This document shows positions 36,635-44,029 of a stretch of DNA of 64,000 nucleotides, one piece after another. Both the position numbers and the translations under genes were made by a program. Below the pieces are notes generated by a model that did no database searches, was not told the DNA's origin, and saw only the letters and a program-made list of their open reading frames with translations. Every line of letters begins with the position of its first letter. The stretch's first letter is position 1. The stretch comes from Acidobacteriaceae bacterium (GTDB lineage Bacteria > Acidobacteriota > Terriglobia > Bryobacterales > Bryobacteraceae), in contig JAFAYL010000048.1 in assembly GCA_019240405.1 (NCBI GenBank), positions 62,001 to 126,000 on the forward strand, read 5' to 3'.

Positions 36635-36736
36635 TTACCTCGCAGGTAGTCGTTCGATGCGAATCTGCCCCCTTTCAATGAACGATTCATGTTGGTTCGC
36701 CCTGCGGTTGCGCTGGATGTACGAGACCTGTTCCAT
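36635..36736 (-). CDS. 33-codon ORF with strong Shine-Dalgarno
   Basis: An ATG at 36736 is preceded by TTAGGAGGGTAATC, one of the best ribosome-binding sites in the window. The 33-residue product starts MEQVSYIQRNRRANQHES and ends IERLPAR before TAA at 36635-36637. It is basic and has no homologue I recognise. It lies between the frameshifted small gene and the CMD remnant on the same strand, so it belongs to the same transcript. It may be a small protein, a leader peptide or the start of a gene lost by deletion. Confidence 0.45.
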   Translation of the reverse strand: MEQVSYIQRNRRANQHESFIERGQIRIERLPAR

Positions 36737-36746
36737 GATTACCCTC

Positions 36747-36925
36747 CTAAACGGCTTGACTAGACGCTCTGTTCTCAGCCCACGCTTCCAACAGCTGCTC
36801 GTCGGACTGTGTCAGATCGAGCGACCGCGCCGAGCGGATGGTCGGGGCGCGCTCCCGCCGACAATTTCCACGCGAAAATCGTCCTGGAAAAACTGCGCCG
36901 TCGCAGCCGGGCTCTGTGGCGTCAT
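36747..36925 (-). pseudogene. Small frameshifted gene coupled to the cupin gene
   Basis: An ATG overlaps the cupin stop (TGATG at 36927-36923). The frame reads MTPQSPAATAQFFQDDFRVE to about 36840, then a +/-1 shift is needed to continue as RSARSLDLTQSDEQLLEAW up to TAG at 36747. The intact protein would be about 59 residues, acidic at its end. The start/stop coupling suggests a real gene whose frame is now broken, or a base error. No family is recognised. Confidence 0.35.
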
Positions 36926-37557
36926 CAGCGAACCGGAACGCCAAAGCCGGGATATTGTGGCAATTCCTTCTCGGCCTCCAGAGGTGAGAGAATTCGTATG
37001 CCATGGAGAGCTGCGATTCGTATTGCGCGCTCTGGATCGTCCACGGCATAGGTTATGGTGTCTCGCGGCAGCGACATGTCTCGAGCCGGTTCGGCCATCG
37101 CAAGGAAATAGTTATCCAAGCCGACAGGGTCCGCACCAATTGCTTGAACCAGGATCAGCGTGCGAACGACAGGCGAGGTGCAGTCGAACGCGTGAGCCTT
37201 CCCCTGAGGAAGAAAGGCGACCTCGCCAGCTTTGATTTCCAGTATTTTGTCTTCGCAGTAGAAGCGCATCGAGCCTTCCAGCACGAAGTACAACTCGTGT
37301 TCCCGTTCGTGAACGTGAGGCGGAGGTTCATTTCCCGGCTTGGTATAGAACTCCATCAGGGCAAAGCGGCCGCCTGTTTCCGAACTCTTCGCCAAGAACG
37401 TCATTAAGCTGCCCATGTAGCTGAAGGTGGAGTCAATGGTAGCCGCTCGCGCGAAGGATGTTGCCAACTGTTGTTCTTCACGTTCAATCGTGGTTTTATT
37501 GCTTTCACTCTTACTATCGTTCAAGTAAGCAGGTAAGGCATTCTTGGTTTGTGTCAT
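36925..37557 (-). CDS. Cupin-domain protein, quercetinase-like
   Basis: A 210-residue protein from ATG 37557, preceded by AGGAGAACAAGACA. The cupin core (about 75-150) shows PHVHEREHELYFVLEG followed by FLPQGKAHAFD. These supply the His-x-His, Glu and His metal ligands of dioxygenase-like cupins such as quercetin 2,3-dioxygenase. The C-terminal part (AHGIRILSPLEAEKELPQY) is specific to this subgroup. It lies 133 bases after the VOC gene on the same strand and is followed by coupled small genes. A role in aromatic or flavonoid oxidation is likely; the substrate is unknown. Confidence 0.82.
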   Translation of the reverse strand: MTQTKNALPAYLNDSKSESNKTTIEREEQQLATSFARAATIDSTFSYMGSLMTFLAKSSETGGRFALMEFYTKPGNEPPPHVHEREHELYFVLEGSMRFYCEDKILEIKAGEVAFLPQGKAHAFDCTSPVVRTLILVQAIGADPVGLDNYFLAMAEPARDMSLPRDTITYAVDDPERAIRIAALHGIRILSPLEAEKELPQYPGFGVPVR

Positions 37558-37690
37558 TGTCTTGTTCTCCTGTTCTTGGTAGGGCAGCGCCTCCTCCAAG
37601 CTATCGCCGCTCCCTCGATCAGTGCGAAAAGCAGCATGCTTGGATGAGACGCAGAAGGACGCGATTTATTCCCGCGATCTCCAGCGGTGG

Positions 37691-38275
37691 CTATGCTGAT
37701 CCGTGAGCCACCTTCTCTAACAGCAAGTCGGCTGCCTGCGTCAGATCCAGCGGCTCCGCGTACGGCTGCCGATAGGATTGCAATGCCCCAGTTGGCCAGT
37801 ACACCTCGATCATGTGTCCGTCGGGATCGTCGAAATAGAACGCGAAGGACACCCCGTGGTCGAACGCAAACTTGATCGGTATCCCCCTCTCCACGACCCT
37901 GGTGTGCAGCGACCGTAATTCCACGAGTGATGACACCTTAAAAGCGACGTGCGCATAAACGGGGTTCGCGAATAGGGCGATTTCGTGCGATTCCTCGTCT
38001 GGCCGGCTGCACAAAAAGGCGCTGGCTCCAAGCGGATTCTCCGGCCCGCTTCCCCCCACGATTTGCATGTTCAGAAGATCTCGATAGAACTTCGCTGAGG
38101 CTGAGGGATCCTTGGCGTACAAGCCGACGTGGTGGACGCCGGTATTTCCGCAGGCGCACTTCTGCGGATCCCTGTTATTCCTACTTAAGCCTTCAAAAGC
38201 CCTTGTATTGATTTGATTGCCTTCCCGGTTTTCACCTGGCAGTGTCTGTTTGGTAGCTGTCTTTGTAACGCCCAT
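37691..38275 (-). CDS. VOC-family protein (glyoxalase/extradiol-dioxygenase-like)
   Basis: A 194-residue protein from ATG 38275 with an AAGGAGAAATTAGCAG leader. One vicinal-oxygen-chelate module spans about 42-170. The expected metal ligands are visible: His in GVHHVGLYA, His in VYAHVAFKV, and Glu in GHMIEVYWP. The first 40 residues are a charged extension without homology that I recognise. VOC enzymes include glyoxalases, fosfomycin-resistance proteins and catechol 2,3-dioxygenases; the FYRDLLNMQIVGG segment fits the dioxygenase/glyoxalase group. It is the first gene of a minus-strand operon with the cupin gene, divergent from the AraC regulator. Confidence 0.85.
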   Translation of the reverse strand: MGVTKTATKQTLPGENREGNQINTRAFEGLSRNNRDPQKCACGNTGVHHVGLYAKDPSASAKFYRDLLNMQIVGGSGPENPLGASAFLCSRPDEESHEIALFANPVYAHVAFKVSSLVELRSLHTRVVERGIPIKFAFDHGVSFAFYFDDPDGHMIEVYWPTGALQSYRQPYAEPLDLTQAADLLLEKVAHGSA

Positions 38276-38378
38276 CTGCTAATTTCTCCTTCGCTGGGTT
38301 CTTACCCTACGGAGACATAGATTGCTGCGATGAAGCGAACTGCAGGGGAGAACTTGCCATCACCCGGGGGATTCTTGC

Positions 38379-38395
38379 GCAATTTTGCAAATTGC
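38379..38395. promoter_or_regulatory. Palindrome in the AraC-VOC intergenic region
   Basis: GCAATT-TTGCA-AATTGC (38379-38395) is a 6-bp inverted repeat with a 5-base centre, about 105 bases upstream of the VOC start and 85 bases upstream of the AraC start. In this divergent arrangement it is a reasonable operator candidate for the AraC protein. Evidence is symmetry and position only. Confidence 0.3.
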
Positions 38396-38479
38396 CGAGA
38401 ACGACAATGAGTGAGGACAGTGGAGAACGTCGAATGACGCTGGCCGTCAACACCGCCGAACCGACTGATCTTTCAGGAG

Positions 38480-39466
38480 TTGTCTTTGGCCGACATTCAT
38501 GAAGCCCAGGCACTCGCCGCGCATCGAACTGGTGTGGAACCGGTTGGCATCAAAGGAAACGTATGTAGGACCGCTCGTAGGAGAGTTGGGCTCCTGGTTG
38601 AAGGTCGCCAAGCTCCCATAATTCCACACACCCCGCTGCTTTCCAGCGCTTCCCACGAATGGGAGGGTTTTGTTGTAGAGCGTCATCTCGCCGAGCTTAA
38701 TCATGATGAAATTCCAAAGCACCGTCACTCGGGGATCGCGCTGAGCATGCAGCTCAATGGGAGCCTGCGGCTGCAGTGGAAGTCAGGCTCGGGTTGGCAA
38801 AGCGCGACCACGGGTGAAGGCAGCATCCTTCTGCATGGTGGGTCGGGCTGCAACGAATCGATTTGGGATGGCACATATGACCGCATCCTGCTTGAGGTCA
38901 TTCCTACCCATCTCGCGAAGCTTACAGAGGGAAGATTTCGAGGAGCAGTCGTAGACGTTGCGGACCGCTGGTCGTTTAAAGATGCACGCCTTGAACACCT
39001 ACTCAAGGTTCTTGATGTGGAACTGCAGCAAGGCGCCCCCACCGGGCCCCTGTTCGGAGAACAGGTCGGCGACGCCATCGCCATGCTCCTGGCGAGGCAT
39101 TATGCGACGGTGAAGGTGGGCCTATGGGGAACAGGCGGATCCATTCCGCCGCCGCGCCTGAAGCAAGTCCTCGACTATATCGAGGCTCATCTCGATCAGC
39201 AAACTCATCTATCCGACCTTGCTCAAACCGCATCAATGAGCCCATTCTATTTTGCACGCTTGTTTAAGAACTCTATGGGTGTTAGCCCGCACAAGTACGT
39301 GACGATGCGCCGGATCGAGCGATCGAAGAAACTGCTCCGTCGATCCGACATAACTATTTTTGAGATCGCAGTGCGTGTCGGTTACTTGGACCCCAAACAT
39401 TTCAGAGTCGTGTTTCACCGCGAGGTTGGCGTCTCCCCGAGTGAGTTTCGAGCCTCAAAGTCCTAA
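38480..39466 (+). CDS. AraC-family transcriptional regulator
   Basis: About 328 residues if translation begins at TTG 38480; a GTG near 38534 would give a protein about 18 residues shorter, and the true start is uncertain. The N-terminal half (about 60-210) is an effector domain with cupin-like features (KHRHSGIALSMQLNGSL). The C-terminal double helix-turn-helix (about 230-325) shows HLSDLAQTASMSPFYFARLF, then VSPHKYVTMRRIERSKKLL and the typical ending VGVSPSEFRASKS. It is divergent from the VOC-cupin operon and probably activates it in response to an aromatic compound. Confidence 0.85.
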   Translation: MSLADIHEAQALAAHRTGVEPVGIKGNVCRTARRRVGLLVEGRQAPIIPHTPLLSSASHEWEGFVVERHLAELNHDEIPKHRHSGIALSMQLNGSLRLQWKSGSGWQSATTGEGSILLHGGSGCNESIWDGTYDRILLEVIPTHLAKLTEGRFRGAVVDVADRWSFKDARLEHLLKVLDVELQQGAPTGPLFGEQVGDAIAMLLARHYATVKVGLWGTGGSIPPPRLKQVLDYIEAHLDQQTHLSDLAQTASMSPFYFARLFKNSMGVSPHKYVTMRRIERSKKLLRRSDITIFEIAVRVGYLDPKHFRVVFHREVGVSPSEFRASKS

Positions 39467-39512
39467 CCGCATTGAGGTGCCCCGGTTTCACTATGCCTGG
39501 CCCCACCGGAAA

Positions 39513-39761
39513 ATGGCTGACTCGGGGATGGCGGTTTCTCCGCATCTGCGAGGCAGAGGACTCGGCCGCCGCCTACTTCAGCACGCCATTGTGAAGGCCA
39601 AACGCCTTGGCGCCAAGTCTTTGTTCCTTGGCAGTAATACGCGCCTCAAGGATGCTGTTCACTTGTACGAATCGGTCGGCTTTCATCACGTGAAACCTGA
39701 GACCCTTCCGCCAATGCCCTATAGCCGTGCCGACGTCTTCATGGAGATGCAACTGGGGTGA
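39513..39761 (+). pseudogene. GNAT acetyltransferase, C-terminal remnant
   Basis: From MADSGMAVSPHLRGRGLGRR (39513) the frame encodes the acetyl-CoA-binding half of a GNAT enzyme: motif A RGRGLGRRLL, then SLFLGSNTRLKDAVHLYESV. The N-terminal half and motif C/D are missing; upstream codons belong to the AraC stop region. It starts within the AraC tail in another frame and overlaps the convergent hypothetical gene at its end. It is probably a fragment left by recombination. Confidence 0.6.
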
Positions 39762-40069
39762 GGTTCGCAACGAGGGCCGTCGCTTTTCCAGACCTCGTAG
39801 GTAGTCAGCTCAAGATCAGCCGTGCCATCGGGTCGAAGACGGAAAACATTTTTGGTCACAGTCTCTGTGGAGGGCATCCGGACGACGAAGCTGAGTGCTT
39901 CACCGTCCCATGTCACCTCAGTGATTTGAAACTCTTCGCCGTCGGATCTGCAGAAACCCGAGACTTGAAACTGATTGCTCGACACTGAAAAAACGAAGGC
40001 CGCGTTCGAATCTTCGTCCGAGGTGATCCAAGTTCCAATGAGCGGATGATCGGGAGAAACAGGAGCCAT
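39719..40069 (-). CDS. Small hypothetical protein
   Basis: A 116-residue protein starting at ATG 40069. The sequence is beta-rich (HPLIGTWITSDEDSNAAFVF, then FQITEVTWDGEALSFVV) and resembles lipocalin-like or DUF-type small beta-barrels, but no family is assigned. No Shine-Dalgarno is visible, and the region upstream becomes the istB pseudogene 25 bases later, so its native promoter may have been lost. Its 3' end overlaps the GNAT remnant by 43 bases, tail to tail. Confidence 0.45.
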   Translation of the reverse strand: MAPVSPDHPLIGTWITSDEDSNAAFVFSVSSNQFQVSGFCRSDGEEFQITEVTWDGEALSFVVRMPSTETVTKNVFRLRPDGTADLELTTYEVWKSDGPRCEPHPSCISMKTSARL

Positions 40070-40093
40070 CTCAGTATTGATATTGCTGCAAAG

Positions 40094-40834
40094 TCAGGCG
40101 CTCGACTTTCCTCGATTCTTCCGCATCGAGTCGCCTCGCATCTCGATCCGATGTGTTGTGCACGAGGTGGTCGAGGATGCCATCAGCCAAGGTTGGATCA
40201 CCGATCTGCTCATGCCAGCGGGCGACTGGCAGTTGTGAAGTTAGGACCGTGGAGCGGACCTGATAGCGCTCCTCGCAGATCTCCCAGAAGTCTCGCGGCG
40301 CTCAGGTTCGGATAGTGGAGCCATGGCCCAGTCGTCGATCACCAGAACGTCAACGCGAGCCAGCCGCGCCAGCAGATTAAGGCTTCCGTCAGCACGGGCC
40401 ATCGCCAGATCGCGGAACAGAGACTGCGCGCGGGTGTAAAGCGCCGAATAGCCATCGCGGCACGCCTTCTGAGCCAGTGCCGAAGCAACGAAACTCTTGC
40501 CGACGCCAGTCGGTCCCAACACGAAAATGTTTTCATGTTTTCCGGCCCAGGCTGATTCTTGTGCCAGCGCACGGATCACGCTCTTATCCAGACCACGGGT
40601 CGTTCGATAGTCGATCTCTTCGATGCAGGCGTTATTGCGCAGTTTGGCGCTTTTCAGCCGCCGGCCGAGCGCCTGATTCTCCCGCCAGTTCCACTGTTGA
40701 TCTACGAGTAGCCCGAGCCGGTCCAGAAAGCTCAGCTCACGCGAGCTGGCATCCTGTTCTTGGTTTCTCAATGCTTCGACCATTCCGAGCAGGCGCAATG
40801 CCAGCATTTTTTCGATCGTCGGTTGTTTGAGCAT
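40094..40834 (-). pseudogene. istB: istB (IS21-family ATP-binding helper), frameshifted
   Basis: IstB-like sequence begins at ATG 40834 ([15 protein letters not shown]) with the P-loop GPTGVGKSF and the Walker B-like [17 protein letters not shown] 2-base insertion (GAGA, near 40291-40294) breaks the frame. The homologous [20 protein letters not shown] segment and the [11 protein letters not shown] tail continue in other frames, with a second shift (2-base loss) near 40150-40157. The tail ends at TGA (40096-40094). IstB loads IstA onto target DNA; this copy is inactive unless these are sequencing errors. Confidence 0.75.
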
Positions 40835-40845
40835 CGCCGGACTCC

Positions 40846-42373
40846 TCAATCGAAGTACTCTGCGCCGCGAATGTTGTCACGCGGCGGGGGCGCGGCGAGG
40901 AGGCAGGCGGCGTGACAGGCGGAACCGCATCGAGGGAGTTTTTCAAAATAGACTTTACGCTCTGATAACGGCACGCGCCGCTTCCAAGCGCACGCTCGGC
41001 AGCAGTTTCCATCCGCGCGGACGAATGCTGACTGGCGAGCCGGATGAGACCGAGGCAAGAACGGTAGCCCATCTCCGGGTGGGGCTTCTCGGCGAGAATG
41101 CGTTCAAATAGTCGTGCCGTGTACGGACCTATGGACTGCGCCCAATGCACCGTGTGCGATGGGGTCCATTCGAGATGCGCCTGGTGGGAGCGTTGGCGGT
41201 GTTCGTTGATGGTGATGGTATGCCCATGATCACGGGCTCGAAGGTGAGAGGCGACGCGCTGACCTTTGTGGAAAACCTCAATCGTTGTGGGCGTTGAGCG
41301 CACTTCCACCAGCTCGTGAACGAGGTTGTAGGGAACGCTGTAATAGTTCGTATCGAAGGCGATGTGGTAATCGATATTCACCCGTGCCCGCGACCACTGG
41401 CTGAGGTCAAACGGCTCCGCTGGCAACGGATTTAGTGCCGGCTTGTCGAGCGCGGTAAACTGCGACGCCCGTGAACCTTCGCGTTTGCGAAACGGCCGCT
41501 GGTTGATGCGGTCGCGCAGTTCGCGGATGGCCTGGTTCAATTCCGCGATTGAAAAGAACGTCCGATGCCGCAGGGCCGCGATAATCCAGCGCTCAGCCAA
41601 CTGCACACCCGACTCGACTTTGGCCTTGTCCCGTGGCTTGTACGGACGTGCCGGTACAACGCCGATGCCATAATGCATCGCCATCTCCTGGTAGATCGGA
41701 TTGAGATCGGGATCGTAGCGACACGCCTTGGTGACGCCAGTCCGCGCGTTATCGGGAACTACAAGTTTCGGCGTGCCCTGAAAGAACTCGAACGCCCGCA
41801 CGTGAGCGCCGATCCAACTCGCCAGCTGCTCATCCGCTGTCGCTTCGGCATACGTGTACGAACTGGCTCCCAGCACCGCGACGAATAAGTACGCCTGCTG
41901 CGTGGCTCCGCCGCGGGGATCGTGAACAGGCATCGTGTCCCCGGCCCAATCGACGAACAGCTTCTCGTCGGCCTTGTGTTCCTGCCGCAGCACCACTTCC
42001 TGCTTGCGCCGCCAGCGCTGGTACAGCTCGCAGAATCGCGAGTAGTGATATCCGTCGGGCTGTGCCTGGCGATACTCTTCCCAGAGCAAGGCTAGGGTTC
42101 GATTCAAATGACGTTTCAACTGTTCATGGATCGATTCGAAATCTGGCTGCGGGCGCTGTGGCGGCGGTCCCGGGTGTTGACCATAGGCGACAGGGATCGT
42201 TCGATCCGATCATCATCCCAATCGTCCGGCAGCGGCCAGCGAAGCCCGGCCGCCTCAGCGCGTTTCAAGTAGTCAAAAACTGTGGACTGGCCAATCGAGC
42301 AACTGCGTGCGATCTGGCGTTGCTCCAACCCCAGTTAATATCTGAGTCGAAGTACTTCTTTGATTCTGCGCAT
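40846..42373 (-). pseudogene. istA: istA (IS21-family transposase), broken
   Basis: Starting at ATG 42373, the DDE-type transposase has an in-frame TAA at codon 13 (42337-42335) where CAA would give YQLGLEQRQIA. A frameshift follows near 42148-42156, after the N-terminal helix-turn-helix (IARSCSIGQSTVFDYLKRA). The long central part is intact: [18 protein letters not shown] and VESGVQLAE hold the D, D and E catalytic residues. A further shift near 40880-40910 moves the true C-terminus (NIRGAEYFD) to another frame. Transposition cannot occur from this copy as written. Confidence 0.8.
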
Positions 42374-42529
42374 GGATAATCTCCTGGCCGGCAATCTGAT
42401 TCCTCCCTTTTCAGGAAGGTTCGCTTGCCGGGTAGTTATCCAGCGCCGCTCGCCCTTCGGGCGTGGAAATCATTCCGGGATCAAGCCGATCACGAATCCG
42501 GGATCGACCAATCGGTGATCGGCTTCCTG

Positions 42530-42632
42530 CCGGAATCAGTGATCGCCTTCAACCGGAACGGTGATCGGAATCACCCCGGAACGCTGATCGCTTTCACCCC
42601 GGAATCGCGACCGCCTTCGTCCGGATTCCCCA
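42530..42632. repeat. Right terminal repeat array of the IS21-like element
   Basis: Copies of a CCGGAA-N4-TGATCGC-type unit begin at 42530, 42553, 42576, 42599 and 42621, a period of 23, 23, 23 and 22 bases. The final copy ends in GGATTCCCCA, inverted relative to 36107. Weaker units precede it near 42484-42507. The spacing fits transposase-binding repeats of an IS21 end located upstream of istA. There are no unique spacers, so it is not a CRISPR. Confidence 0.7.
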
Positions 42633-42635
42633 CTG

Positions 42636-43862
42636 CTAGAAATTCCTCAACGCAGGCCGCCTGACAAACAGCGAAAATACCGCGAGGCCGACAACGGCCG
42701 ATGCAGCGGCGGCGGTGAGCGGGGCGCCCAACAAACTGATCAGAGCGCCTGCCGGGAAGTCGCCCAGCGGTCTGACTCCCATGACGAGAAGCGTATTTAG
42801 GCTCATCACGCGGCCGCGCATCTCGTGAGCTACTCGCGTCTGCAACACGGTTGAGGTGATCGCGCCGATGACGCTCTGCGACAGGCCGAAAAATACGAGG
42901 GCTACAAAAGTGATTGCCAGATTCCGGCTGAATCCGACTACCGCCAGACTGCTAACCCAAAGCGCAAATGCGCCGAACAGAAGATCGCTTTTATTTACGC
43001 CGTCCGAGATGGATGCGAGCAGTAGAGCGCCCAGAACTGCGCCAATCCCTGCTGCAGAGAATAGAAGACCGAGAGTGCTGGCCGTGATGTGAAGATTGCG
43101 CACGGCGAGAACGGGCAGGAGCAGCGGAAGCGAAGGTCCTGAGAATAAGAGAATCCCGTAGCTCAACAGAAGTCCCGGAAGCACGGCATCGCGCTTCACG
43201 CTAGACAGTGCTTCACGGATTTGAGCGAGCAATCGACGCCATCCGGTCGCCGGAACTGATCTCGGCGGATGGATTGGAAAAAGACTGAAGAGAACAGCCA
43301 GAAAGCTTACGGCGTTGAGAAAGAAGTTTGCGGGTAGGCCAATTGCATCAATCGTGATGCCGGCGAGCGCGGGTCCGATTGTGGCCGCGCCGTTGAAGAC
43401 AGCCGATTGGAGAGAAATGGCATTCAGCAAATCTTCTTTGGGAACCAAGGAAGAAATGAGAGCGGCGCGCGCCGGTTGATCGAAGCTCAAGGTCGCCCCG
43501 GACAGGAACGCGATGACGACGATCATCCACACTTGAATGATTCCCGCGATTGTCAAAATGCCCATCGCGAGCGCCAGGCACATAAGAAGAGTTTGGGTCC
43601 CGAGAACCAGCCGCCGGCGATCAATGCGGTCGGCGAAACCGCCTCCAAGCAGTGCAAATAGAAAAAAGGAGAGCGCCTGGGCAAGCGATACCAGACCGAG
43701 TGCAAACCCCGAGTTGTGAGAGAGGCGAAGCACCAACAAACTCTGCGCGACGATTTGCATCCAGGTCCCGATAGCAGAAACGATGAGACCGCCCCAGAGG
43801 AGGCGAAAATCCCGGTGCTGAAGCGAGCGAACCCCTGCGGACAAACCCCGATTCAGAAGCAT
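42636..43862 (-). CDS. MFS transporter (MFS_3/EntS-like exporter)
   Basis: A 408-residue inner-membrane protein with about 12 hydrophobic segments. Features include GGGFADRIDRRRLVLGTQ (the loop 2-3 motif A), SFDQPARAALISSLVP and RGRVMSLNTLLVMGVRPLGD, typical of the MFS_3 group that includes enterobactin exporters and multidrug exporters. Its stop codon lies 3 bases from the right end of the IS21-like island, so the island abuts the gene, but length is normal for the family. The gene is divergent from pqqA. The cargo is unknown. Confidence 0.88.
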   Translation of the reverse strand: MLLNRGLSAGVRSLQHRDFRLLWGGLIVSAIGTWMQIVAQSLLVLRLSHNSGFALGLVSLAQALSFFLFALLGGGFADRIDRRRLVLGTQTLLMCLALAMGILTIAGIIQVWMIVVIAFLSGATLSFDQPARAALISSLVPKEDLLNAISLQSAVFNGAATIGPALAGITIDAIGLPANFFLNAVSFLAVLFSLFPIHPPRSVPATGWRRLLAQIREALSSVKRDAVLPGLLLSYGILLFSGPSLPLLLPVLAVRNLHITASTLGLLFSAAGIGAVLGALLLASISDGVNKSDLLFGAFALWVSSLAVVGFSRNLAITFVALVFFGLSQSVIGAITSTVLQTRVAHEMRGRVMSLNTLLVMGVRPLGDFPAGALISLLGAPLTAAAASAVVGLAVFSLFVRRPALRNF

Positions 43863-43941
43863 TCTCTTTAGTGTCGCGGCTGAATGGCGCGCCGATTTGA
43901 AGGACCGATGTGCGCTAACATTTCTTTAGGAGAGTACAGCG

Positions 43942-44019
43942 ATGGAATGGTCTACCCCACAGTTTGACGAAGTTTGCCTGAGCTGTGAAATCGCAAGCTA
44001 CAGCAATCCTGAAATCTAA
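43942..44019 (+). CDS. pqqA: PqqA, precursor peptide of pyrroloquinoline quinone
   Basis: A 25-codon gene read directly from the sequence. ATG 43942 is preceded by TTTAGGAGAGTACAGCG, a good ribosome-binding site. The peptide begins MEWSTPQFDEV and has Glu at position 16 and Tyr at position 20 (CEIASY). These are the residues joined and processed into PQQ by PqqE and the other enzymes. Cysteines at 12 and 15 (CLSC) are unusual among the better-known PqqA peptides. pqqB starts 10 bases after the stop. It is the first gene of a pqqABCDE operon. Identification is strong from position, length and the E-x3-Y spacing. Confidence 0.9.
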   Translation: MEWSTPQFDEVCLSCEIASYSNPEI

Positions 44020-44029
44020 TTGCTGATGG

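Larger units (their letters stand above)
36107..42632. mobile_element. IS21-family-bounded island, decayed
   Basis: Inverted terminal sequences TGGGGATTCC (36107-36116) and GGATTCCCCA (42623-42632) begin with TG and end with CA. Each is followed inwards by 22-23-bp repeats of the same kind, as in IS21-family ends. istA and istB pseudogenes occupy the right third; the rest holds passenger genes (AraC, VOC, cupin, CMD and GNAT remnants). No terminal repeats directly follow istB at 40094, which suggests that 36107 is the matching end. No target duplication is visible (gggggc on the left, ctgcta on the right). Alternatively two unrelated remnants lie here. Confidence 0.55.

Noticed and set aside
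42480-42632. Tandem 23-bp repeats resembling a CRISPR array
   Set aside because: Repeats are contiguous without unique spacers, are degenerate, and occur inverted at 36107, as expected for IS21 ends.
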